Assembly (NCBI GenBank): GCA_037176905.1
Contig: JBBBWG010028766.1
Span: 25,566-51,539, forward strand
Direction of reading: 5' to 3'
Source: Azolla pinnata
Lineage: Eukaryota; Streptophyta; Polypodiopsida; Salviniales; Salviniaceae
Length of the DNA stretch: 25,974 nucleotides
The notes under the pieces were generated by a model that had not been told where the DNA came from, did not search any database, and was given only the letters and a program-made list of their open reading frames with translations. Positions 8,942-18,640 of the stretch are shown one piece after another. The number at the start of each line of letters is the position of its first letter. Positions within the stretch are counted from its first letter, which is position 1. Position numbers and translations under genes: made by a program.

Positions 8942-11750
8942 ATGGAGGAGACCGTTGCCACTTTCTGCGATATTCCTAGGGTTTCCTCAAGTAATGGTGT
9001 TTCGAATAACACACTCGTGGCTCGAACAGGTCGCCATCAGCAGCGTTACGAACGTGGATATCGCCTTGTTGCAGGGTAAGACAAGATTTCTTTATCATGA
9101 TTTCTTTCTGACATGATTCCGGTTTTCTTTATTGGAAAATTTCAGAAAAACATACCAGAAAGAAACATTTTATCATCACAATCGATATAAAGATGATTGC
9201 AGATTGCCAAAACTACAGATATATAAAGTTTTTTCTTTAATTATCCGGCAAGAAAGAAGCTTTCCTTAATTGTGCATCAGCAAAAGAACAATCAACAAGT
9301 GTGCTTTGGGGTAGATTTTGAAGATACTTCTATTGTAATTTAACGGGAACGAGCCTTTTTTAATTCAATGTAATCATCACATGCATTCATCATAGGTCTG
9401 CTAAAGCAAAGCTGTTTCTTTGTAAATTTCACTAGCAGCAAGCGTGCTTTGAGTATACTTAACAGATACAAGTAATTTTTCTCGTAATCAACCAGAAACC
9501 AACTTTTCCCCATTATATTCATCAGATACAATTAGCGTCTTAGTTCAAATCACCTAAAAAAAAAGTATATTTTCTTAAGAATGCAGCAGACCAACATGCT
9601 CCTACAAAATTTCAAAGAAAGAAGCATTACCTCATTGTAGACAGACATAAAGAAGCCGTTTCTCATTATAGAGACTATAAAAGTCTTTTCTTACTGCATG
9701 TCATTGGACACAAGGTTGTTAAGTAGCAATCACCGGAGGGGGAATGTTTCCATGACAGATTGCTTCTTAAGTGCATATTCTCCCAACAAAATTGTGTTTG
9801 AAATGATTTGATTCTTGTGCAAATTCATCAAAACAACCTTCTCATCTTTAAATTTGGTTCTGAAACAAGTTGCGACTCATAATATGATTTTCTGGTCGCT
9901 AGACGGCATATACTAACAATTTATCATTGGATCCAATTTAAAACAAGCATGCTGCTGTCAAAAACGTTGCTATCATTAGATGTCACCATTAGATGTAAAC
10001 AACTTCATTAGAACTAGAACAGACCTCGTTTTGTGATGTGCTTTTCTTAATGATAGAAATTAGTTTGGCCATCACATGTTTTGGTAAAAATGCATCAAAG
10101 AACCAATATTTTGTCATTAGTCTAAGCTTTCTTGTGCCAAAATGAAAATTCCTTTGAGTAAAAGTTTGCGAAAAAAGGAAAATTTAATTTCTCTCTGAGC
10201 AAAAAAGGAAATCCTACAGTTTTCTTCATAAATTTCATCAGATCAAGCAGATTTCTTGTAGTATATGATGCCGTTTTTTAATGGTAGAAGTTAATCTGGC
10301 TGGTGAATTTGCCTAGCAGATGCGTACCTTTCAGGTATAGATCCGACTGCTCGGGCAAGAGTGACATTCGTCAAATTATTGAAGTACTTATGATCACAAC
10401 ACAAGGTGGACCTGGTCTCCTTTTCCCTAAGGTACAAACACACTCTCTGATTATAAAAGCATATGAGCTTAATTTTTATATGAACTTGCTTCTTGTAAAC
10501 ATCTTGTTTTAGGAGAGTTAATTTCTGCAATGATGCTTAAAATTGTTACATCCAAGCTCTATAATTTTATGGGGAATTGTTCTGTGCCATTTGTATTTGC
10601 ACAATTGTTTACAAATGTGGTTCATGTATCAGAAAGACCACAAATAAGAAAAAAAGTCAGATAACTTACACGCAATAAGTAATATGCAATTCTATGGCTT
10701 CTTTCACCAGGGAGGCTGGGAAACTGATGAGACAGCTGAGGAAGCTGCATGTCGGGAAGCTTATGAAGAAGCAGGTGTTCGTGGGGATCTGAAGGTTCTT
10801 TTTCTCACATCAACTCTTATTAAGAATTCTGTTAAGTGTTGCTTTGTACACATACACAAATGCAACATTGACAATACGTGTCTATCTAAGGTGTCAAATT
10901 ACATCATGCTACATTGACATAGAAAGACTTCTGTGGCTTCATGAATTGCTAAGTCATGTGGAAAATATCGTGAAAATTTTATGCAACCAATCTTTGTTTA
11001 TATTATGATAAAATGGTGAATTTCATCTTCATCATGTATGTGAGAATTTATTGTTGTTATTTGTATCTATTTGCAGGGCTGTTTAGGGTTTTGGGATTTC
11101 AAAAGTAAGCGTCAACAGGGAGATTGTAGCCCAGAAGGATTATGCCGAGCATTCATGTTTGCTCTAGTTGTCACTGAAGAATTGGATTCATGGCCTGAAC
11201 AGGAGGCTCGGGAAAGGCAATGGGTAAGGAACAAGTATATTAAACAGTTGAAACCAGTGCTATGACCACATTACTGAAGTATTGGCAGGAAGGCATAGGA
11301 TGCATGTGCCCCCCCTCACTCCCCTCTTCCTCCTTCACTCCCTTCACATGCACACCCACCCGCCCACCCACCCCCTCTCTGTCATACACATTTGGCAAGG
11401 GTTAGAAGGAAAAACAGAGAAACAAGGTTGAGGGTGAAAAACATAAATTCTTGGGAGTGGCATTGACAGACTTCATAGGATAGAGTTACTAGTTAGCTTG
11501 TGTTTCACTCTCATTGGAGAGATGTATTTCATCAATTGTTTGATCACTGAATATAGTACCTATGGTTATATTAATTCACTAGGTCACTGCTGTTGAGGCT
11601 ATTGGTCGTTGTCGATATGAGTGGATGCAGCTTGTTTTGGAAAAGTGCATTTCCCATCTGAGTAATGGGCTGACAGATGATTCCATTTCTGAAAGTGAAA
11701 GGAGCTCTGATCCTGGTGAAGCGCCTTCCGATTTTCCAGTTCAAGGCTAA
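8942..11750 (+). CDS. Nudix hydrolase (plant NUDT4/16/17/18/21-like), five exons, 214 aa
   Basis: Hydrolyses a nucleoside diphosphate linked to another moiety, or a diphosphoinositol polyphosphate. Plant relatives of this type belong to the DIPP/Aps1 group; the exact substrate is inferred from family only. Exons are 8942-9075, 10320-10431, 10711-10794, 11077-11223 and 11583-11750; the joins are in phase. The N-terminal block RTGRHQQRYERGYRLVAGCV is typical of the plant group, and GPGLLFPKGGW leads into the complete Nudix box Gx5Ex7REUxEExGU at residues 83-105 (Glu89, Arg97, Glu98, Glu101, Glu102, Gly104). SPEGLCRAFMFAL and SWPEQEARERQWV follow, as in the family. The C-terminal tail after about residue 185 is Ser/Asp/Glu-rich and not conserved. 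The start is the first ATG of the frame. The gene faces the TPR gene tail to tail. Confidence 0.95.
9076..10319 (+). other. Intron 1 of the Nudix gene
   Basis: The donor GTAAGA at 9076 and acceptor CTAGCAG ending 10319 join residues LVAG to CVPFRY across a split glycine codon. The intron is AT-rich with many loosely repeated words (TTTCATCAGAT, CATTAGATGT, AAGAAAGAAGC). These suggest old tandem growth, but no clean period was found. No gene is inside. Confidence 0.85.
11355..11375 (-). other. G-quadruplex-forming motif (minus strand)
   Basis: Five C-runs of three or more are separated by single bases on the + strand (11355-57, 59-61, 63-65, 67-69, 71-75). The minus strand therefore has a G3+ motif with one-base loops, the most stable class of predicted quadruplex. 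It lies in intron 4 of the Nudix gene on the template strand, within a wider C/T-rich stretch (11309-11383). The matching RNA would be C-rich, so any effect would be at the DNA level. Confidence 0.8.
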
Positions 11751-13144
11751 ATTTTGTTGGGAAAGCCGTTACGAGGCTATCAAGGTTTTGCTAAACCATT
11801 TTTTTTCCGCCCGTGCATATGCTAGTTCAGAAGATGATGCTTGTGTGCAATAGCAAGCCGAAGCACTTATTTCTTACGTTTTCTATGAGGTGAAACTTGT
11901 AAATGTCTATCTTGTCGTTGTGCAATGGGAAAGGAATCTTAGGCATGACCCGTTTTTGTCTGTCAATTCTATTTTGAAGGTTCGATACTCATGCGAATTT
12001 GAGTTGTATTCTTATGGAACAGTGCTTTCATTTTGTTCTCATATTTACTCAATGCCTTTTTTGGTCTAGGGTTTAAATTTAAATGGTATATAATGGTCCA
12101 GTTCGAGAGCATTCCAAGGATAGTATACAGTTACTAAAGTCGGATGGCTATTGAGTACGGTAAGGCTATCCATTATCATAAATTAAAGCATAGAGGAAGG
12201 AGGTAACTTGAATTTGATTCTGAATCTTACATGCAGCTTTTAGTAATTAGAAAAACTCTTATCACCACAGTTTTACGTTACTAATCTCAATCGTTCTCAT
12301 AGTCAGCAAACAGTTAAATCAATTGGCGGTGCATCAGATTTATGTGGCCATGATGACTGAATAAAATAGTAAGCATGTTATATTTGGATCATATTTACCT
12401 CTTTTCCTAATTGATTTTGAATGAACGAAACAATGTGTTGCATTGCAACCATAGTTCAAACAGATTTACCAACGGTTGAAACTTCCAAAACATTTCCAAC
12501 CGTAGTTTATGGGGATGTACATTCTTACTAGGACGACATATTTACCAAACGCTTTTAACTTTCAAAAGTTATTACCTTCCACAATGAGATTATTATATGT
12601 TTTTAACATCATTTGGCAACTTATAAGGTCATCCAATCCAAGTAAGTTGGAAATGTTTGCATAATCAATGTACCGGTTGATATTTGAATAATTCAATGTA
12701 CCAGTTGATGTTAAATGTTTGCATAATCAATATACCAGTCTATGTTTGCAAGGTTCATCAAAATGCTGACTCAGGTGGCTCCTCTGTTGTAGCATTGAGA
12801 ACATCATTCACAGCCCGGGTCTTTCTGGTCACAGCCACATCTTCGGCACAATCCTATTCTTGCTCATGTGTTCAAATGAATGCATTAGGCGCATGAACGT
12901 GTCTTGATCTGAGGTAAGAGCAGCAAAATCGTGGTGGAGAAATCCTCGTCACTATCCTAGAGAGTTTTTACAAGCTGTACATGCACCTTTTACGTATGCT
13001 GCCAAAAATTTTAGTTCTTGAATCATTGCTTCACAAGGTAGTTTGTGGGAAGCATTGAAATAGCTATAGATGATTTCTGTCCATGGGTTTCTGTGGGGAG
13101 TTTCGATTCGATTGATGCCGTCCACCAAAACTGTTGTTTCATAG

Positions 13145-13149
<5 letters not shown>
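11751..13149. other. 3' flank of the Nudix gene and spacer
   Basis: An AATAAA at about 12360 is a possible but distant poly(A) signal. No gene is recognised. Three copies of CAATGTACCRGTTGAT-like sequence start at 12666, 12694 and 12728, and a longer 62-bp spaced repeat begins AAATGTTTGCATAATCAAT at 12651 and 12713. Confidence 0.55.

Positions 13150-13193
<44 letters not shown>
13150..13193. repeat. (CT)n dinucleotide microsatellite
   Basis: About 22 uninterrupted CT units. It makes Arg/Glu open frames on the minus strand that are not genes. Confidence 0.95.
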
Positions 13194-13195
<2 letters not shown>

Positions 13196-14696
13196 AGTAA
13201 TGGGGTCTACAGCATGATTTGAACGTAAAGAGCATAGCATGGCTTCAGAAATGCTTGATTTCCCTTGTGGAACCGACTGATTGCTTGCAGATGAATGAAT
13301 CATACATGACATCTTGTCGGGGATTCGTTTGCGTAACACACGTCATCGGAACGTTGCTGTCGCTGTATGCATGCGTTTTGTGCGATGTGTTTTCCGAGGA
13401 AGAAAAGCAACGGTGGAGGAGGAGCAGCAGCTCGCTGCAGGTATCTTTCTTTCTCTCCGCCATGGGGCCCCGACCCCGTTGTAAGAGCTTTGAAGATACA
13501 ATCATCGACACGAAAGCTACATATATGCAGAGAACAAAACACGCCCTGAAAAGGAAAGATGCAAACAAACATATAGGTAGGCCACAAACAGGGACGAATC
13601 GATTGTATTACCATCTTACAAGGTCCCAAATATGAGCTATTACCATAAATCCAACCTAGTCTCATTCATTCCGCATGTGGCTTTGAAGAGATGTGTGCAA
13701 AGCATGGCGCACAATTGCGATAAAAAAAGGCAGACAGACTTTTGCAAACAAAAATATCATCAGTTCACAACGAGCTTCTGATGACCACCTGCATCATCAG
13801 TTACGATTTCCTGACCTCCTCCTTCGAAGCACAACCAATCCAGTTGTTGTCAACACATTTACAGTGTTATAACGTTATGGACCAAGAACCTTCCGATGTT
13901 TTTCGTATCAATATCAATATCATCATCATCATCTTCTTCATCATCATCATCCATCGGACATCGAATTGATATACCAGAAAACATGCTGCTTCTTCCATTG
14001 ATGCTACTAAAGACAGTACTGAGGCTTTTCTGAACCCTTTGCCTGTACTCCTCCGCAAGCCTTTTACATGGACATGCATCTCAATTACGAAGCAAAATCC
14101 CTCGAGAAAGACATTTTCCGAGCCTTCTGCATGCACCCCCATCGTCGTCATCCCAACGCAACTCTTCAATCGCATCGACAAGGAAGAGAACAAACATGTT
14201 TAGGGTTTGCTGCTCGACTTGGAGAAGCTTTGTACGAAAACACCAACAGTTCTAAACATTCCAAGCAATACAAACTGTTCCCATACTTCTGACTCCATAG
14301 AGAGGTCATAGGCAAATAAAAATTCACCATGCCTTTTTTTCTTTTTCATTTCAAGAACTCGAATCGCGTAGCTCTAAGTACACTCAAGGATACCTAATGA
14401 AATCAAAGAACTTACTTTGCATGAAAGATAATTACAATGGGCAAACTATGGCTTCTACATATAGATATATAGGTATGAAAACACTGGGCATATATGTAGT
14501 GTTATTTTGATATGGAAGGCCACACTAGCATCACCATACCAACTTCAAAACTGAGCAATACTAGGTTGGTTAAGGGAGAAAAATAACACCTAATTTATTA
14601 TGAAGAGATAATTAGCTCTGGCTCATTGAAGCTTTAAGCTTACAATGAAGAGAGGAGAAGACCAGTCTATAAAGTTTTAACCTTAGAAATACTGTC
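13194..14696. other. Spacer between convergent genes
   Basis: Short open frames on both strands overlap one another, and none matches a family. An ATC/TTC microsatellite lies at about 13916-13953. An AATAAA on the minus strand near 14594-14602 could be the poly(A) signal of the TPR gene. A TTTAGGGTTT-like word occurs near 14199-14208. Confidence 0.55.
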
Positions 14697-16718
14697 CTAC
14701 GCAGATGCAAACAAAGTAGAGGGTAATGTCGAAGGCCCAACATTCATCGTCGTAGGGGCTGAAAGGCTACCTTCATCGTCATCCACATCCCATAAAAACG
14801 AGGCGTAGGAAGCCATGACATAGCTGCAGATTTAGACATCAGAAAAAACATGGTTTAGTACAAAATTATGTAGACTCTTGATAGACCATTACTAACAGGA
14901 GAACTACAGCTTGTTTCATTACTTGTGAGACTGCTTACAAACATTAACTTCACATGTGCAAACAAAGCTTCAAGAACAAACAGGCTAAAAATCTGTAATA
15001 TGATATTGATAGAGAGCAACCGAAAACCCTTGATTTACAGATAATTATACAGTTTGGTATGTTAATGATTTCCATATGAAGCCATGACATAGCTGCTGGA
15101 TATATATGCATCAAAAGGCTACTAATAAGCTATCAGCTACTGTATCCATCAACAAGTGACACAGAAACACACGTGTCCATGTGCATCAAAAGGCTATCAA
15201 AAGACTATCAGCTACAGAATCCATCAACAAGCTAAAGATCTCTAAAAACTAGGGTGATTAAGAGTTCATACGACACAAAACGATAAAACTAGGGAGAGCG
15301 TTGAAGAGAGAGAAAATACTGACCAATCATCTGGAGCAGCTTGAACAGCTTGATCATAATACATCTCAGCCCTGTCTTGGTCTTTATGAACATCCCATTG
15401 AAGCTTCGCATACTGAGAGAGAACCTCCCCATCGTGAGGATCAGCTAATATGGCTCTCTCATAGTACTCTTCAGACCTCTTCACATCTCCTTTCTGTGTA
15501 AAAATACGCAATCAGAACGATGAGGATCAAATATGGAGGAGAAACAAAAAAAAAGTAAAATTTTTATCCGTCGTTTCTCTGCAAAGCCTGAATGAACCCG
15601 TAGGAATGATGATATTTTCCTATCTGCTCATCTTTCAGCATTCACAGTTTCTTCAAGGATCTATGGAAACTGGATCTGAAGAGAAGGAGCAAGCGCACAT
15701 AGGAAGAAGAGAAACAAAGATTCACGGAAAGAGAAGAGAAATTTACCTCTGATAAGAACTGCGCACAGTTCCTGAGGAGGAGAGGATTCGTGGGGTCTTT
15801 CTTGAGCATACTCTGATAATAAGCTTCAGTGTTGGCTGATAGATTCAGATTCTGCTCCTTCTGCTTTTCTTCTTCCTCCTCCTCTTCTTCTTCTTCAGCT
15901 TCTTCTTCCTCTTCGGGCGTGATGAGATCAAGGCCACCGCCATAGCTGGAAACCCTAACTCCTCTGGCTAAGCTCAGAAACCCTAATTTCTTACACTCAT
16001 CATCCGTCAGAGGTCTGCATCCTTTCGCATTACATGCCACGGTAGATCCCCCAGCGCTCACATAGAAGTTTGAATACACTTCTCCATCGCTCAGAACAAT
16101 GGAGTTATGCTGCTTTCCGTCTCCTTCCCCTTCCACATCCTCTTCTTTCTCTGCTTCTTCCTCGTCTTCTTTTGTGATCAGGCTATCCTCTGCAGAAAAC
16201 AGGTCTACCGACGGCGTCCTGTGCATGAGAGAAGAAAGCTTCCTTCTGCTGTTCCATTGCTTGCTTCCGAGAAAATTCTGGAAAGAAGATGGATCGGCTT
16301 CTTCTGCAAGAACGCTCATTGCTGAGGAGAAGCAAGCCAGATCGCTCTCAGATTGAGCTCTGATCATACGACTGGAAGCAGCAGCAGCAGAAGAAGAAGA
16401 AGAAGTGGAAGAAGACGCCGTGGTAAAAGTAGAGCGGGGAGGAGGAGGATGAGGAGGAGGAGGTACATCGCTGGAAGAAGAAGATGATGACGAGGCGGAC
16501 GCTGATGCAGAAGACGCGGTAACGACATGGAAATCCGAAGAAGGCCTCCGCCGGTGAGCAGCAGAAGAGGAAGAAGAGGAGGGTGTTGATGCAGAAGGGT
16601 GGATCAAGGTATGGTGATGGTGGGGGTGTTGATGCTGAAGGGTCTGGGAAGGGTCTTCTGCATCGTGCGGGCAGAAGAGGGAGTTGAGGACGGGCGCGGA
16701 GGAGGTGCGGAGAAGCAT
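14697..16718 (-). CDS. Plant TPR-like protein, three exons, 422 aa
   Basis: Resembles the plant-specific TPR family of Arabidopsis At5g20190 and At1g80130, whose function is largely unknown; TPR units bind partner proteins. Exons in coding order are 15747-16718, 15324-15493 and 14697-14823; phases join into 1,269 nt. The N-terminus MLLRTSSAPVLNSLF and the motif AQSESDL (121-127) are hallmarks of the family. Residues 30-117 are low-complexity Ser/Pro/His. Glu-rich stretches lie at 184-199 and 269-284. Three TPR-like helical pairs follow: NTEAYYQSMLKKDPTNPLLL (296-315 on), the EEYYERAILADPHDGEVL unit (about 328-361) and the AEMYYDQAVQAAPDDCYVM unit ending FLWD (about 362-393). The start at 16718 is fixed by the conserved MLLR. 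Intron 2 (500 nt) contains a second copy of the exon 3 start. Confidence 0.92.
15062..15092 (-). other. Possible alternative terminal exon inside TPR intron 2
   Basis: The 19-mer gaagccatgacatagctgc at 15078-15096 exactly repeats 14809-14827, which spans the acceptor and first bases of the last TPR exon. Read on the minus strand, an acceptor CAGCAG is followed by C TAT GTC ATG GCT TCA TAT GGA AAT CAT TAA. In the phase left by exon 2 this gives CYVMASYGNH and a stop, against CYVMASYA... in the annotated exon. Use of it would give a 390-aa protein lacking the FLWD and tail. Not supported by transcripts here. Confidence 0.4.
15107..15233. repeat. Two-copy 75-bp tandem repeat in TPR intron 2
   Basis: Copies run at about 15107-15158 and 15182-15233, 75 bp apart. 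They share GCATCAAAAGGCTA, TATCAGCTAC and ATCCATCAACAAG. They lie just beside the duplicated exon start, so the intron appears to have grown by local duplication. Confidence 0.75.
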
Positions 16719-16909
16719 ACTGAAGAAGAAGAAGAAGAAGAAGAAGGAAGAAGGAAGAAACGATGGGGAGAGAAAACACAGAGGGCGAAGGAAAGAAGAA
16801 GAAGAAGAAGAAGAAGAAGAAGAAGGAGAAGGAGAAGGAGAAGGTACAAGAAGACGAAGACGAAGAAGACGAAGACGAAGAAGAAAGGTCTAATGGCGAT
16901 GGAAAGCTC

Positions 16910-16951
<42 letters not shown>

Positions 16952-17084
16952 GTCTCTGTCTCTGTCTCTCGGTTCGCTCGTTCTGTGCGCGTCTCTGTTC
17001 TGTGTCGCTGAGCAGAAGCTATGGCGTTCTGTGCGCAGAAAACGATCTCTTTGTTTTGGCCTTACCTTCCTCAAAGGCTGCAGG
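16719..17084. repeat. GAA- and TC-rich leader/promoter of the TPR gene
   Basis: (GAA)n and GAAGGA variants lie at 16721-16890, and (TC)n with TGTC variants at 16909-16970. On the minus (coding) strand these are TTC and GA repeats, common in plant 5' leaders. All open frames here (Lys/Glu/Arg-rich on +, Leu/Ser-rich on -) follow from the repeats. Confidence 0.8.
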
Positions 17085-18140
17085 TTTCACACTTGGGCGA
17101 TGCTGATGATGGTGATGATGGTGATGGTCATGGTGGTCATGGTGGTCATGATGCTGATGAAGGTGATGGTGATGATGATGATCGTGGTGGTGGTGATGGT
17201 GGTCATCATGCTGATGATGGTGATGGTGATGATGGTGGTGGTGGTAGTGATGGTGATGGTGGTGATGATGGTGATGGCGGTGATGTTGGTCATGATGCTG
17301 ATGGTGGTGATGGTGATGATAGTGGTGGCGGTGGTGACGGTGGTGATGATGATGATGATTATGATGAGGAGGATGATGATGGTGCTAGTGATGGTGATGG
17401 TGATGATGGTGGTGATGGTAGCAGTGGTGAAACTAGTGCTGATGGTGACGATGGTGCTGATGATGATGGTGACCGCAGTGATGGTGGTGATGGTGGTGAC
17501 AGCGGTGTTGATGATGGTAGCAGTGGTGACACTGGTGCTGATGGTGACGATGGTGCTGATGATGATGGTGACAATGGTGATGTGATGATGGTGATGATGA
17601 TGATGATGGTGGTGGTGATGGTGGTCATGATGCTGATGATGGTGATGATGGTGATGGTGATGATGGTGGTGGTAGTGATGGTGATGGTGGTGATGATGGT
17701 GATGGTGGTGATGATGGTGATGATGGTGATGATGGTGATGGTGGTCATGATGCTGATGATGGTGATGGTGATGATGGTGGTGGCAGTGGTGACGGTGGTG
17801 ATGATGATGATGATTATGATGAGGATGATGATGTATGGTGTTGGTGATGGTGATGTTGATGATAGTGGTGATGGTAGCAGTGGTGACACTGGTGCTGATG
17901 GTGACGATGGTGCAGATGATGATGGTGACCGTGGTGATGGTGGTGATGGTGGTGACGATGGTGTTGATGATGATGGTGGCAGTGGTGACACTGGTGCTGA
18001 TGGTGACGATGGTGTTGATGATGATGGTGACAGTGGTGATGTGATGACGGTGGTGCTGATGATGATGGTGACACTGGTGATGGTGATGATGCTGATTATG
18101 GTGATGGTGGTGACGATGATGGTGACCGTGGCGCTGATCT
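17085..18140. repeat. 1-kb GATGGT/GATGAT minisatellite with an internal tandem duplication
   Basis: The + strand is almost entirely GAT, GGT and GTG triplets. A longer structure is visible: about 17190-17590 is repeated at about 17612-18050. Landmarks are offset by 455 bp (GGTCATGATGCTG at 17288/17743 and GATTATGAT at 17357/17812). The offset rises to 456 and then 459 further on (GCAGTGGTGA at 17421/17877 and 17520/17979). A subunit of 99-102 bp holding GCAGTGGTGACACTGGTGCT occurs twice in each copy. A 413-codon Asp/Gly frame covers it, but because the copies are offset by non-multiples of three the reading is not preserved between them, so I do not call it a gene. Confidence 0.93.
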
Positions 18141-18585
18141 TTTGGGCGGGCATTGCCAGTATGAAAGGAATCCTGGGAATCCACGCGTATTCAGGAGGGC
18201 TCTTAGAATCTCAGAGGACTCGGGAATCCTTTCCATATTCCCCCGGAGCAAGAGGGCCGTAGTGTCGCGTCTGGGATCCCCAGGAATCTTCCCCCGCGTA
18301 GCAGGGGCTCTGAGAGGATCTTGGAATCTGCATGCACCGCATCGAGCGGATTCCAGGGAGCCAGACAGAAGGGATTCGGCGGGGGGGTGGGGGGAGGAAT
18401 CTGTGACGGCAACGAACAGATCCCAAGAATCCGAAACAGGCAAGCGCAAAGGGGATACGCGCAGAAAGAAGCCTCGCGTATTACGACTCGAGGACATTAC
18501 AGCTGCGATATCGTCTCCGTAGTGCGAACGTTACAACTTGCATTCGGACAGCTCAAGGGCGCGGTCTGCCCTGTTGCTGCTCTGG
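18141..18585. other. Spacer with scattered GGAATC words and a G-rich run
   Basis: GGAATC or a near variant appears at about 18168, 18177, 18205, 18223, 18282, 18322 and 18397, with complements nearby. A G7-T-G6 run lies at 18381-18394. A 126-codon frame (18142-18522) without an ATG start is open but has no family signature, and other frames are open too. I do not call it coding. Confidence 0.5.
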
Positions 18586-18589
18586 AGCC

Positions 18590-18640
18590 TTAGGGTTTTT
18601 TTAAAGGGTTTTTTTTAGGGTTTTTAGCCTCAGGGTTTAA
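18590..18640. promoter_or_regulatory. Cluster of AGGGTTT (telo-box-like) motifs
   Basis: TTAGGGTTTT, AAAGGGTTTT, TTAGGGTTTT and CAGGGTTTAA occur within 50 bp. The AGGGTTT word is the plant telo-box, often near the start of genes for ribosome and cell-cycle functions. No downstream gene on the + strand was recognised, so its role here is open. Confidence 0.5.

Noticed and set aside
16599..17074. Glu/Lys/Arg-rich and Leu-rich frames upstream of the TPR gene
   Set aside because: They arise from GAA and TC microsatellites in the probable 5' leader and are open in several frames at once.
17021..18262. 413-codon Asp/Gly-rich frame
   Set aside because: It follows from a period-three minisatellite lacking stop codons. 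Other frames and the opposite strand are also open for hundreds of codons, and the internal duplication is not in frame.
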